Assembly (NCBI GenBank): GCA_026225945.1
Contig: JAMJFZ010000289.1
Location: 1,852,001 to 1,916,000 of the forward strand
Direction: 5' to 3'
From: Cricetomys ansorgei
Taxonomy: Eukaryota; Chordata; Mammalia; Rodentia; Nesomyidae
Length of the DNA stretch: 64,000 nt
Shown here piece by piece: positions 45,330-57,426 of this stretch. Made by a program: the position numbers and the translations under genes. The notes under the pieces were generated by a model. It was given only the letters and a program-made list of their open reading frames with translations. It had not been told where the DNA came from and searched no databases. How positions within the stretch are numbered: the first letter of the stretch is position 1; the number at the start of each line of letters is the position of its first letter.

Positions 45330-45475
45330 CACTTTGATTTCCTTTCTGCCATTTAGGATAAATGCTACTACTTCTCTAACGGAGTTATTTTAAGGCATGT
45401 GTAAATTAATACTTTGGAAATGCTAAAACAGTACTTACTCAGTACAGTAAGCACTCAGTAAAAATTAGCTAATAA
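45330..45475 (+). repeat. MIR SINE 3' part, sense
   Basis: 'gatttcctttctgccattta' with 'aggataaatgctactact', 'aacagtacttactcagtaca' and 'gtaagcactcagtaaaaatt' matches the MIR 3' half and L2-like tail. Ancient mammal-wide SINE. Confidence 0.75.
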
Positions 45476-45667
45476 ATATTATGCACCTGTCTCCATAACC
45501 ATGAATTCTAGAAGCATATATTAGGTACCCTCCAATACTGACAGGATAATGAATGAAGAGAAATCACAATAAGAAATGGCAGGCTTACATAAGATCTGAA
45601 GATGATTTGAATTCATGATAGATCATTTCCTAAGAATTTCAACATTCAGAAAATAATTGACCCTTGG
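45476..45667. other. unassigned DNA
   Basis: No feature recognised. Confidence 0.5.
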
Positions 45668-45935
45668 AACTGGGGAGATGGCTCAGAGGTTAAGAGTAGA
45701 TGCTCTGTTAACACAAGGACCCCAGTTAAATCCCAGCACCAGATAAAAAGTCTGGCATAGGGAGTTCAGCTAGGCAGATCCTGGCAGCTCACTGGCCAGC
45801 CAGCCTCATAAAAATGGAGAGCTTTCTGTTCAGTGTGATGCCCTGTCTTAGGATAATGAGGCATGATAAAGGAAGAAACCTGACATCCTTCTCTAGACCT
45901 TCCTGCATACACTTGGATGTGCGTACTCATATGAA
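45668..45935 (+). repeat. composite rodent SINE (tRNA-derived head plus B1-like tail)
   Basis: Head 'ctggggagatggctcagagg' with 'ttaagagtagatgctctgtt' and 'aaatcccagcacc' is B2/B3/B4-like. 'gcagctcactggccagccag' and 'gtgatgccctgtcttaggat' form the B1-like portion. 'cttctctagaccttcctgca' is the terminal tail. Confidence 0.75.
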
Positions 45936-45991
45936 TGTTTCACACACACACACACATACACATATACACATACACATATGCACACAAATAA
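45936..45991. repeat. (CA)n/(CATA)n
   Basis: CA and CATA units directly after the SINE tail. Confidence 0.9.
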
Positions 45992-48015
45992 GGTATTTGA
46001 TTCTCCTTGGAGACAAAGACTAGAAATAGTATGCTAGAAATAGTATATCACATTAACACACACACATACACACAGGGAGAGGGCAGGAGAGTGTAGCCAT
46101 GTTCAATCACAGAGCGATTACATTACACCCCTGGGAACTTATGAAGGCGTGTGGAACAGCTGCCTCATTGGTGGACCGCAAGCATTCTAAATGCTTTAAG
46201 ATGACTGAACTAGTTAGTCGGTGCCCACTCAGTTCACCTGGTTTGCCCTCAGCCAGGTTTTAAAGAGTGGTGGCTCTGTCAGAACCTTCAAAGGCAATCA
46301 TTGCACAGCGCTCTGAAAGAGTTTTAGTATGCCTTCTTATCAGGTGCTTTGGGAAAGCATAGCTCACCTTGCCCACTTGTTGTAGGTATTTACTTTGTAC
46401 TCAGCGGAAGTCACAGCCAAACTCTATATCGGTGCCAACAACACAGACTGAAGGCATAGCACAAACACGTAACTGCTGGGTGGCTGTGCTCTAATATGCC
46501 ATCAGTAAGGGTCCTCCATGGTAGTCTCTCGGTGATTAAACCAAAACCAAAATGAAAGGGAAGAAATCAATCAGGGCCACCTTTCCAAATAGGCAAATGT
46601 CCAGCAACATCTAGAAAGGTCATTTGTTATGGTTAAAAAATTTTAAAGACTTCCCCACTTTTTATTTCTATTTTCCCCATAATATTGAATTCTGTGGGGA
46701 AGGTTTTCACTGTTACACGGCGATGACCACATTAACAGAGCTAATCATAAAGTGTGAGTGTTTAATAAATTAAAGGTCGCCTTACACGGAGAGGAAGTAT
46801 TAGTGGAAGTCAATATTTTACAGTAGGATTCTTCTGGATTTATATTAGATAAAGATGTGAGTCTATACAGAAGATCAATTCTGAAGCAAATAAGAACATC
46901 ATGCCACCCTAACCGAGTTACCTTCACTTTCCAGGAGGGCCTGCGAGAAGAGAGTCCATAGAGAATATTCTGGGAGTCAATGACATTCAATTTGTTTGCT
47001 AAACATTCTTGACCTCCTGCCCTCTATAAAAATAGCTTCTTTCAGTTCTCTGAAGAACTGTGGTTGTGCTGTCCAGAACCTGAGCCGGCCTCTTTCATCT
47101 TCCTGAAGATGGGTGAGGTTTGGTTTTCAAGAAGGAAAGGTCAAGGGAGCAAGCTTTGTTGTCTCCTCCCGATGCCTCGAACACAGCGTGCCTTATTTCT
47201 GACTCCCGGGGAAGCACATAGTGTGCCTGAAGATGAAAGGTTTTGAGTGTCCAGACACCCACACTGTGTGCAATTCCTCTGGCCTTTGGTTTAGCCCCCT
47301 TTCCTGCTCAGACTGACTAGGTTCTGCACAGCCCGGGAGCCCTGCGGTAACAGGCCGGACATGTTGGTGTGACCCGACCACTGTTGCTCTAGCTATCTAA
47401 GCGTGAGGATTTATTAGTTGTGAACGTTCATTTTTGTTTTTACTGGTCTAGTGCCAGTAAATAAGTCACCCAAACTCTGGCTGAGTGTCATTTGATAGGA
47501 AAAGGCTGGAATCACAAGGAAGCCTTCTGTCTTTCAACCGAAAAAAAAAAAAAAAATTGCTGAGGTAAGCAGTGTCCGAGCAGCTGCATCAACATGATGG
47601 TCTTAAGACAAATGAGAGCTTTCACTGCTGGGTGCAGAGCACAGGGCTCCCCTCCTCAGCCAGCGCAGCTGATAGAATGGGGGTTGCCAGGAGTGGCTTT
47701 TCCAAGCTCGGAGCTTCCATAAGAAATAGTCTCCAACTCTTCCTTCAGCATGTAAACGCAGTTCATCGGCAGGGTGACTAGAGATGAAGAGTTCCTCAAA
47801 TCTATACACAGAAACACGCTCACACACACATATTCACATCGGTGCACACATAGGAGCCTGTATGCGTGTAAGTGTCGTCGTTTCAGTGCCGTTAGTAGGA
47901 AAATATGTGGATTTCTACGCTCTGTGTCGGTGACCCACTGGCAGGCTGGAGGGCACGAGGCAGTGGGCCAAAAGTGGGGTGAGCAATTGTTAGGGGCTAT
48001 TAGGAGATCCAGGGT
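45992..48015. other. single-copy DNA; 14-bp tandem duplication at left
   Basis: 46,021-46,048 holds two copies of 'tagaaatagtat' with two-base spacers. (CA)n at 46,057-46,073 and an A15 run at about 47,541-47,556. No exon recognised, though GC content rises after 47,060. Confidence 0.5.
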
Positions 48016-48118
48016 GAGGAGGAGGAGGAGGAGGAGGAGGAGGAGGAGGAGGAGGAGGAGGAGGAGGAGGAGGAGGAGGAGGAGGAGGAGGAGGAGGAGG
48101 AGGAGGAGGAGGAGGAGG
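48016..48118. repeat. pure (GAG)n/(GGA)n trinucleotide repeat, about 34 units
   Basis: 103 bp with no interruption. Long Leu or Arg open frames across it are repeat artefacts. Confidence 0.98.
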
Positions 48119-48851
48119 CCACCTAAACTAGAGACAGGCGCTGCTTTCTCCACAGGCCGTGCCAGCTCCCTGTGACTGTTGCCAGGGCAATGGCTGGGGG
48201 ATTATCAGGAATGCCTGGAGACGGTACCCTTCTTTTGGACTCATGGATGGAGCAGAAGGGGGTGGATGGCTTTTCTCTTTCTCTTTCTTCTTTTCATATT
48301 CAGCAGATTAGAGTGGCGGGTTGCTGTGGCGACCATGCAGAGGAGGGCTCCGGCACACCTGCACCATGAGCAGAGCAGCCAGTGTGGACTCAGACAGTCC
48401 TGGGGGCAGAGTTTTGCTGTAGGAATCACAATAACAACAACAAAAGAGGAAGTGAGAGAAAAAGAGGAAGACGGAAAGGCGATAAAGGGCGGGAGGGAGA
48501 AATGTGCCCTCTGGTTCAAACAATGTAGCTCTTTAATAAAACAGGAAAGGAGTCCACAGGACACAGATGGTACCCCAGAAACCCAGAGGAAATAGCTTTT
48601 CAGGGCCGCTGATGTGTGATGAAGTAGGGAGGTGGGTAGCTACGTCCTTGGATGCAACCTGTTGGGTTCACCCACCATAGAGGAACACAATTTTATCGCG
48701 GGGACTCCAAAACTGCCCTTCTTAGTCAGGCACGGCTGAAGCTAGAATATTCGGATTATCCAGAACTAAAAGAAACTTGCGTAATGACCTTCCAATGGAA
48801 GCAGTGCAGTAATGAGGAGAAAAATAACATCACTGTGCATCCTTTTTAATC
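48119..48851. promoter_or_regulatory. single-copy segment with two RFX X-box-like motifs
   Basis: GTTGCC-AG-GGCAAT at 48,178-48,191 and GTTGCT-GT-GGCGAC at 48,320-48,333. Both have the 6-2-6 imperfect palindrome of RFX sites (GTTNCC NN GGNAAC): 11 of 12 and 10 of 12 fixed positions. They lie 142 bp apart in non-repetitive DNA. Function is inferred. Confidence 0.35.
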
Positions 48852-48989
48852 TGGGAGGGAGGGGAGGGGAGAGGTAAAGGGAGGGGAGGGGAGAAGTAAG
48901 GGGAGGGGAGGGGAGGGGAGGGGAGGGAGAGGAGAGGAGAGGAGAGGAGAGGAGAGGAGAGGAGAGGAGAGGAGAGGAGAGGAGAGGAG
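48852..48989. repeat. G-rich purine tract (GGGGA)n then (GGAGA)n
   Basis: Left part has canonical G-quadruplex strings (48,853-48,869 and about 48,900-48,927). Right part (about 48,927-48,989) is a near-perfect (GAGGA)n array. Confidence 0.95.
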
Positions 48990-49961
48990 ACTGATGGATG
49001 ATCTCTGATCGTCCAGCGGTGTCTTTACAATGCGCTGGCAGTCCTCCAGGTCTGCTAATGAAGAAGTCAGCTGCATGCGAGGCCCCAGTCTCACCTCCCA
49101 TAGACAACTCAGGCTCTGTCCTGGTCTTCTTCCTCCGCTGTCCCCCTCCTCTTCCCGTCTTGGGTTTGCCTTCTGCAGTATTGTCTTTGTTTCCATTAAC
49201 AAAACATTACAATCCATTAGCCTGTCCCAAGCACTTTACAATAACAATATTTACGGAAGGTTAAATAAAATATGTATAGAGAGATTAATAGTGACTGAGC
49301 AGCAGACCTTTTGAACTTCTAACATGCTGGGTTTATGGGGAATTTTTTTTCTCCCTTAAGTTGCATTCTCAGGCTGCTCCAATATTTGTAATATCTCTCA
49401 AGCCACTTAAAAGGAAAGATAATAAAAAAAAAATAAGTAAGCTAAATTAAAAAAAAAAAACATTCTTTTATTTTCCAAGGATTTTTTTGCTGTCTTTTGC
49501 AGTCAATCCGGTTAAGTGACGCTGTGTTTCACTTTCAGAAAGGCAGAAGCCAAGAGCATTTCCTTGGGGTAACCAGTCCGGCAGACTAAGAAGGGACAGC
49601 CACTTGCTTTCCACTGTGTTCCCAAACAGCACTATTCCCAAAGTTCACAAGAAAGTTCCTAAATTGTCTCCCATCTTCATACAATATTGACTTAGTAAGA
49701 CAATCTAGTCTCTGGGTGCTTACTTCTTTTTATAGATTTTTATATGTATTTCCCGACTTACACATGTTACAAAATAATTTTACAAGAAAAGCATCTATAC
49801 ATTAGGTCAGAGGTCAGGCTTTCTTTTTTTTAAAGGACTAACTATTCTGAGCTTTGTGAGCCGTTTAATTCTCTAGCCAGTGACGAAACTGCTTCTGCGG
49901 CATCAAAGCAAATCATGGGCACAGTGTAAAGAAATGGGGATTTCTGTGTTCTAATAAACTT
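48990..49961. other. single-copy DNA
   Basis: No repeat or exon recognised. A-runs at 49,424 and 49,449. Confidence 0.5.
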
Positions 49962-50192
49962 CGCTGGTGGTGCAGGCTTGTAATTACAACTCCATGGGAA
50001 GACAGGCAAGAGGACTGCAAGGTTAAAGGCTGCTTGGGATGTAGAATGTCTTCTAGGGGAAGCCTGGGTAAGTTAGTGTTACCCTGTCTTAAGGTAAAAA
50101 GTAAAATCAGGTTGGGCACATAGCTCAGTGGAGCAGTACTTGGCCAGCACGGGTCAATCCCTAATCCTGGGAACAAACAACAATAGCAAAAC
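49962..50192 (+). repeat. B4/RSINE1-type SINE (B1 plus ID-like head), sense
   Basis: B1-like part: 'tggtggtgcaggcttgtaat', 'gaagacaggcaagaggactg', 'gaagcctgggtaagtt' and 'ttaccctgtcttaaggta'. ID/tRNA-like part: 'gttgggcacatagctcagtg', 'gagcagtacttggccagcac', 'gggtcaatccc'. Fusion order matches rodent B4. It is not a tRNA gene, since no cloverleaf acceptor pairs are present. Confidence 0.85.
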
Positions 50193-50640
50193 ACCTTTAT
50201 TTACAAGAACAGCAGGGGCCATTTGAGTTGCAGGACAGTTCCCATCTCCTCTCCTGGAGCTGTGCTCCTCCAGGTGAAACTTGAGTGAGAAGTTGTCCTC
50301 GGGACTCAGACAGTGTCCCTGTTCAAAGGCAATTGTTTTTCCGCCCCAGCTTTACTAAGCACAAATGATCAAGAAACTAGTTCCCCTGAAAACATACTGT
50401 TTCTCTGCAGTAACTAACTGCAAACTAAAGTCAAATCACCTGTGGAGCAGTCACACTCGAGGCCATTCACATGTTTTAGGACCAAGAATTAGGGAAAAGG
50501 ATGAAATAATGATTGTGAATTTTATAGTAGAATCCCAGAAACACATAGATAAGAAACATGAGAAAAGAGAAAAGCTATTTATTTGGTCCGGGTCTCAGAT
50601 TATGGTCAGTTTGGTTAAAACCATAACAATAGCATTTATT
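50193..50640. other. unassigned DNA
   Basis: No feature recognised. Confidence 0.5.
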
Positions 50641-51590
50641 CTGGATGCTCCTCTCATACCCTATGTCTGCTAGAATTATTACTGGCAAGAATGTGGAGAA
50701 GAGAGAAGTCTGGCGTATTATTGGTAGAAATGTAAATTGGTACAGCCAGTCTGGATAAAAGTAAGAGGCTGCTCAAAAACTTGAAAACAAAACTGTCTCT
50801 TGGTCAAGCAATCTAATCATATATATCCAAAGAGCATGAGGTCAGTTTGTCAAGAGATAAGTTTCCCACAGTCTATGTCAGCATTTTGCACAATATTGAA
50901 ACATTTGTCTATCAGCAGGTGAAAGGATCCAGGGAAACGCACTGCATAGCTATATACTCAATGGCATACTATTCTGCATTAAATCAAGAAGGTCCTAGCT
51001 GGCATGGTGGTGCATGCCTTTAATCTCAGCACCCAGGAGGCAGAGGCAAGCAAATCTCTGTGAACTTGGGGTCGGCGGTCTCCATAGCGAGTTCCAGGAC
51101 AATATAGTGAGTCCTTATCTCAATAAAAAAGAAAAGAAAGAGAAAGAAAGGAAGGAAGAAAAAAGAAAGAGAGAAAAAAGAAAGGAAGGAAGGAAGGAAG
51201 GAAGGAGGAAAGGAGGAAAGGAAATCTTATCTTTGTACTACCTTGCTGACGATATGGCTATAACTAGAGGGCTCTGCTAACAGAAATAAGCCAGGCCAGA
51301 GAGACAAATAGCACATGATCTCAGCCATATGTGGAACCTAAAGTTCTGGAGAACACAGAAGTTCAAAGCAGCATGCTTGTTACCAGGGTCTGGGAAGAGG
51401 CTAGTAAAGGGTTTAGAGTTTCAGTTATGTAGAGGAATGTTCTGGGGGGTCTAATGTACAGTATGTGAGTTTAGTTAATAAAACTGCACTGAATATTTAA
51501 CATGTTCTGAAGAGGTTACTCTTCAGTGCTCTCACAATGAAGAAAATCTGTGTGTGTGTGTGTGTTTGTATATATACATGCAAATGACAT
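50641..51590 (+). mobile_element. L1 (L1MA-like) 3' end, sense, interrupted by B1
   Basis: 'gcaagaatgtggagaagaga', 'ggtagaaatgtaaattggta', 'aatggcatactattctgcat' before the B1, and 'agaaataagccaggccagag', 'agacaaatagcacatgatct', 'catatgtggaacctaaag', 'taccagggtctgggaagagg' after it, are collinear ORF2 end and 3' UTR. Ends with a short (GT)n. Confidence 0.82.
50996..51225 (+). repeat. B1 SINE, sense, with expanded GAAA/GGAA tail
   Basis: 'tagctggcatggtggtgcat', 'gcctttaatctcagcaccca', 'ggaggcagaggcaagcaaat', 'ctctgtgaacttggggtc' and 'gcgagttccaggacaatata'. The A-tail has grown into about 95 bp of (AAAG)n and (GGAA)n. Nested within the L1. Confidence 0.93.
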
Positions 51591-52895
51591 TGGATACCTT
51601 TCAGATACACAATTTTTATTTGCTAATTGTATTTTATTGAAGTTGGGGTAAATTGTAGACAGGTTAAACATTTTTTTTTTTTTACAGAAAGATCCAGAAG
51701 ATTCAGCATATCAATGTAGATGAATTAACTACTTACTCAATAAGACATTTAAAGATGAACACCATATAGGTGAAAAAAAATAAGGTTTCATTTTCTGAAA
51801 ATACTGAGTATGCAGAAAGGTCAAGGTTGTGAACATCTCTCCCCCTGCTCACAACACAGACACAGGTGGGAAGACACGGCATGCTGTTCTCTTTCTTTGG
51901 CCAGGTCAGTATTCAATATAAACTTCAACTGAATTAACCACAATGTTGTCCAAAAGAAACAGAAACAGCATTATGCCTTTATCTTTTATTTGTGATCAAT
52001 GCAAAATACAATCATTTGGCTAAGATTAGCAGATGTCCAAACTAGATCTGAATAATGCCTATAATTTCATGTTAATATGATGAGGAATTTTCACAAAAGA
52101 GCATGGATGCCTTCCAAGCCATCATTTCCAGATGTACCCATCACCAGAAAGCCCTCTAAGCAAAAGTGCCTAGGGTCTGCTAAAGTCATACATCAATAGA
52201 CTATCACTTATGGAGTTAGCGCAGGCCTCCAAGAGACTGGGAGAGGCCTTTCTTCCATAGTTAAGACAACTTGGGTAATGAATATCAGGATGCACACAGT
52301 GGAAATGTTAGTGAGGGAGGGCAGCATTGAAATGTAGTCATTTACTGAAATTGGATCTAACAAAATGAAAATACCACATAGCAGCAATTCTGTGTGCTCT
52401 GCCAGTTTGACTTTGGGGCAGACACCTGGTGAATTTTCTTCTAATAGAGGAGATTGCTTTGGGCGAGTTTGTACTTATTGTGACTTCCAGATCATCTTCC
52501 ATTCCAGTTCTGCACAGTGGGACTTGCCTGCTACTAAGGGTCAGGATTATAACTGCCTCTAATTGCTATTCCCATCTGTTGTAGAAGAAAAGGCTATGTG
52601 TCTTTCTTCTTTTTGACAAAAGCAGGGAGAAGGATAATATGCCAAAAGAAAAAAACATTTTTTAATCCACCCAAATTGATAGATAACTAGATAGTCTGAC
52701 CAGTTGCAAAGGGAATCAGTTTAGAAATAATAAATGTTTACTGGAAAGTACAATTTGACTCTTCAAGCCAATAGCTAAAATGGACCCGAGTTTCTCCTTT
52801 TTGTGAGGAGACAATTCTGCTGAGAAACAGAAGGACGGGGATGGAGATGGTGATGCCGTTTACCCATGATGCCAGCACGCTTCTTCTCTTGTGCC
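51591..52895. other. single-copy DNA
   Basis: No repeat or exon recognised. T12 at about 51,670. Confidence 0.5.
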
Positions 52896-52990
52896 TGTGG
52901 TAAGCCTGTAGGATAGGTGTCACCCCTCCAATTACAGACGTGGAAAGTGGGGCTCCAGGAGTTACAGTACTTCCCCAAATCTTTGACAAG
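52896..52990 (-). repeat. MIR SINE fragment, antisense
   Basis: 'gtaggataggtgtcacccct', 'ccaattacagacgtggaaag' and 'gagttacagtacttccccaa' match antisense MIR core order. Confidence 0.65.
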
Positions 52991-53465
52991 CATTAATTAA
53001 AGGGAAACTGGAATTGGAGGCCTTTAGAATGCTCTGTCAGCAAGAGTAATGATTTCTTTGTTTAAGCAAATCTTGTAGGAATGTAATTATATGAAAAGAA
53101 TCTTAGGACCTTCATCGGCTGACAAGTGACCAGAATTACCACCAAATCTTGCAAAGTCTCAGTTCCACAAATGAGATTTAACTGAAAGCAAAATGTGAGC
53201 ACGCCCATGTGGTTCATTCATTTGGTAATGTCATAACTGTCATTGCATTAGTGACCATAGTAGCCTAACTTCACTATTTGCTGAGACACAGGGAGGGTAT
53301 AAATGGGAAGAAACACTGCTTTGGCCAGATAAATCTCTTTTGCAGTGGATAGTGGTTAATACAAACGTAAAGCCCTGAGAAAAAGTGAGAGTTGAATACT
53401 CGGTCCTAAAGGGAACACATATGTCACCCACACCAAGACTCAGGAAAAGCCACAGGAAGAGCACA
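52991..53465. other. unassigned DNA
   Basis: No feature recognised. Confidence 0.5.
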
Positions 53466-53760
53466 AAAGCTGGAGGGTGGCGTCACATGGGACACTGTCT
53501 TTCGGAGATGGCATGGCTGATGTGATCACGAGCACACAGTGGCTGGGGCTACTTGCATGAGACCTGCACACACACAAAAATTTCTAAGACATGAAATTAA
53601 GAGGAGGATTATTAGGAAGCAGGAAGATTCTCCCCTCCCCCTTCTTAGGGGCATTTAGGGGAGCAGGAATCGGAGGGGATAAAAGAGGTTAGTGGCATGA
53701 ATATGTTCACAGTGCATTATAAACATATATAAAATTGTCAAAAATTAATCAAACATGCTA
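53466..53760 (+). mobile_element. rodent L1 3' UTR fragment, sense
   Basis: 'gcgtcacatgggacactgtc', 'ttcggagatggcatggctga', 'tgatcacgagcacacagtgg', 'gcatgagacctgcac' and 'agacatgaaattaagaggag' are the rodent L1 3' UTR order. Related to but different from the 10.3-12.0 kb copy. Confidence 0.75.
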
Positions 53761-54590
53761 ATAATGAAATGAGTGATAAAGTACAGTGTTCTCATTACAA
53801 ATAAGAAACAGATTACCATTCCCATCATCAGAACAATGTACTTAAATGACCTTTGGGAAAATATTAAATATTGTATTTAAATTTTCAGATCTTTCAACTA
53901 TTGCTGAGTCTTTAAAAATCATTTTCAAATGAACGAGATGAACCAAGTTATCAAAGTTCATCATAAAAATCAGTTATAGCTGTACAAGTGGAAATAGCCC
54001 AATACATTTTGGTATATTCATAAATGATAAAAACACAGAAAGAGATAGTATTGTTGTTTCTCAGAGTGGATTCAAGACTGGGTCATCAGTACAGAATGAT
54101 GTAACACGCATAGGACAAGAGCCTTGTGAAGTGAAGAGGCACAAAATGGACGCTAGAAAAAAGAATGGTGACAGGATTTAAATGATCGTTAAGAAAGAGA
54201 AATAGAAAAGAAATCAATACGGTATAACAAGTCTGAAGGAGAGAACAACAAGGATTACATATTGGAATGAGGAAGAATAGAGGCAGACATGGACATGAGC
54301 TAGGAAGGAGGAGATAGAAAGACAGTTGCTTTTCTAGTTCTAACTCTGTCACAGATTTCCTTTCGTTCTGGTGTTTGACACGTGTATAAAAATATTCTCA
54401 ATAGTGAAACTGTAAAATCGTGTGTAACTCTCCACAGTTCCATTCCAAATGGCCATTCGAATGTGTAGAAATTCATGGAGACGTGCAGACTTTAGGTCTG
54501 GTTAATTCCAGCATATGTGTTTTTTTTTTTCTTTAAGTTTTAAAAATAAACTATAAAATAAATAAACAAACAAATAAATAAATAAATAGC
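53761..54590 (+). mobile_element. old L1 3' end with A-rich tail, sense
   Basis: The right part aligns with the L1 3' UTR at 44,690-44,860 (shared 'ggtct(g/c)(g/a)ttaatt' and 'atagtgaa' blocks) and ends in an (aaat)n tail at 54,560-54,588. The left part is loosely L1-like ('caatacattttggtatattc'). Confidence 0.55.
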
Positions 54591-56884
54591 CAAGAGGGCA
54601 CACTCTCGGCAATAGGAAAAAGAAATTCACTTATTTAGTACACTATAAATCTGCATTTAAAAGCAACAAGAAAGTAGTAACTTTTTCCTGAAATACCCAG
54701 TATTCAAATTTGTGGAATTAAAGTTCTTCCGGCACCTCTATTGATTTCTTTGTAGGGAGAAAATGGCCAAAAGGAGCTCTACCTGCCAGTCTTCTGGGCT
54801 CAACCAGAGGCTAAGTGAGGTTTCTCAAGCCTCAGGATGGCAGGTGTAGCCACACCCACACACCTGCATGCTCATTGGAAGGTCGGGTTTCAGTCTCTGC
54901 AGTAGGGCTGTGTGAGAGTATCTACCTTCTGGGACCAATCAACCTTCTACCTGCCTTCGCTTCATTCATGTGCATTTTCCCATTTCAGTTTAATTTGAGT
55001 CTTTTCCTGATGAGTTCACTGTATACCACACGGGGAACTGCACAGAGGAAATGATTGACCCAAATATACTGGGACAGGATTAAAGTAAGACTAGACTACA
55101 GTTAACCATGGTCACATTGGGAAACTGTTAGAAAAACGAACAGCCATCCCTTCATGGTCACCCCTCCATAGTTTCCCAAAAGTAATCCAAGCACTGTCTA
55201 TGAAAATATCAGTTCATTCATTTCCCTGAAAAGTTTTGGACGCTGGGAACGTTAATGCATTTTTACTGTTTTATGCGATCGCCAGACTTTATCATTTATT
55301 TAACTTTTAACATTTGAGTTTGAGTTGAAATATGCACAAAGCATCTTGTAAGATAGGATAGAAGTCACCAGAAAGGAAATATATAGCCTTTTCTTCCAGG
55401 GAATTTGCATATACTGAATGGGGCCAAATAATCATCCTGTCTTCTGGAATATGCAGGCTGGGACACAGACCTTGGGTCTAAATATGTAAATCAAGCTAAT
55501 AATAGTTCAGTTAAATAAGTCTCTCTCGCAGTCCTGAAGATAATACTGTACCAGGGTCTGGAAGGCTGAGTTAACACCTATAAGACCCAGGTCTCTTACA
55601 GTTCTGCAGAGGAAGCTGTGAGATCTGGTTCTGGGCTCATTCAGCACTCCTTAGGTCACGTGATGTGCTCAGTGCACCATGCACCAATGCTGCTGAACCT
55701 GGTCACTACTCCCATGCACACTGCAGCCAATGGCCTCCCTCTCTCTCAAGCTTGGAGGCAAGTACCATGTTACAGTCCATCTGCCAGAAAGTGGTGCGCC
55801 CTGCAGGCAAAGCCAGCACTAGTCTAGAAGGGAAGTCAATGAACTTTAAGGAAGAGACTGTAGATAAGGTCTTCGGTACCCGTAGAGGCGGAGACATAGG
55901 CTACAGGTACGAAGAAGGCTTGTCCTTCTTCAGCGTGCTCAGCGTGTCCTGAGCAAGGGCAGGCTGTTGTAGCGATCACTCCACGATGCTTCCATATTTC
56001 TCACTTTAATTCAGCATGTGCGTTTACAATGACTGATCATGGTTTACTTCAGCCGGTACTTAAGCGAAGCTTTGATCGCATTGCCCTGCTGTCTTTCGGG
56101 TACGTGTGCTGTCCTCCAGGTACGTGGACCCCAGGGCAGCCCTCACTCTCGCACTTGTGAAATTTTCTCTTAGTTTGCTGCAGTGGTTTTCTTGTCCTAA
56201 TCCCAGATCACATGGTGTACCTTTTTTTTGAAACGTTGCATTATAAATTAACCAAAGGTGCGATTTATTCTTTTTTTTCCTCCCTCAGATACAACTTTTG
56301 AAGGAATACTGAAGGCTCCATTTTACAGCTGTAGCCATCTACATTTTGGACGTGTTGTTAGAAACTTAAAATATATTATTCCAAGTCCTTTGTCGTTTCT
56401 GAATCCTGCCTTTCTTTCTCCTTGCTTTCTAAAAGTATAAACTCTGCAATTTCCGTCAAATTTTCTTACTCGTGGCCTTTTCCATCTGTGTTAAACCAGG
56501 AAGGGATGGCTGCTCGTCTTCCTGACAGTTTCCAGTGTGATGATGCGTAACTACAACCTAGTCTGACTTTTATCTGGTCTCATTACGTCTGAGCCTGTAC
56601 AGTTCCCATGGGCAGTTTCCGGTGTCGTACATTACGAACTAAATGAAAAGAAATTATGTCTGCCAAACAGCTTGTTTATAGTTAGCACCTGAAATTTTGA
56701 TCTGTCCTTCATTCAGAAAAGTAACTTAAGCAAAAATAAGGACCAGGAGAAAGCAGTGTGAGGGTGAAGTCCATCTTCCAGGGGCAGTTGGGTATTTCAT
56801 TCTCTACCTTTGTAGGCGCTGGGGAAAGATTACTAGCTTAGATATATGCCCTGTATTCACATGGGGTCTTTAGAAACTTCTGGA
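54591..56884. other. single-copy DNA
   Basis: No repeat or exon recognised across about 2.3 kb. Short frames around 55.6-55.9 kb have no domain content. Confidence 0.5.
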
Positions 56885-57005
56885 TTTGGACAAGTTCCCT
56901 AATCTCTTTGAACGTTGAATCAATAATCTATGAAACGGATTAAGTTATCACCAATGTCTCTTTTAGCTTTTATAACCATTGTCTGGAAAAATCGCTGCAT
57001 TGGTG
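56885..57005 (+). repeat. MIR SINE fragment, sense
   Basis: 'tggatttggacaagttccct', 'aatctctttgaacgttgaat', 'ctatgaaacggattaagtt' and 'ttttagcttttataacca' follow the MIR core in sense. Confidence 0.68.
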
Positions 57006-57392
57006 ACTACTGAGGTACCGAGAGAATGAGCCGTGAGCAGCAGAACAGGATCATCACGTTCACAGTTAAGATCCATGGTCTTCTGCTACAGCTAGGCTCT
57101 TCCAGATTAGAGGCTTGAGCAGCTGGAAACCAGGTGTAAATCTGATAATCCGGGAGTGTGTGAGGATGGATTAGGAGTGATAGGTAGCAGAGGGGTAGGA
57201 GAGAAAGGAAAGCCACTGAAGCCATCGCCTGCCACAGGCCTGGAGGGAGAGCGAACTTGAAAATGACCTAGTTGAGTTTGCTAGTTTGGTGAGGAATGGG
57301 ATGACTGGCACTGCAGTATGGTAGCTAAATGGATTTGGAAGCTCTAGCTATGCTGAAATCCCTTCCTTCTGGCCCCTACATTGTTCAGCCTA
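57006..57392. other. unassigned DNA
   Basis: No feature recognised. Confidence 0.5.

Positions 57393-57425
<33 letters not shown>
57393..57425. repeat. (CA)n microsatellite
   Basis: About 16 CA units. Confidence 0.95.

Positions 57426-57426
<1 letters not shown>

Noticed and set aside
47656..48175. Long open frames (165 and 133 codons) with poly-Leu or poly-Arg
   Set aside because: They exist only because a pure (GGA)34 has no stop codon in five of its frames; no domain flanks the repeat.
48852..49217. Ser/Pro/Leu-rich minus-strand frames of 113 and 123 codons
   Set aside because: Driven by the (TCTCC)n/(CCCCT)n complement of the G-rich tract.
50110..50165. tRNA-like 'tagctcagtgg' sequence
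   Set aside because: It is the ID-derived half of a B4/RSINE1 SINE; no complete cloverleaf or paired acceptor stem.
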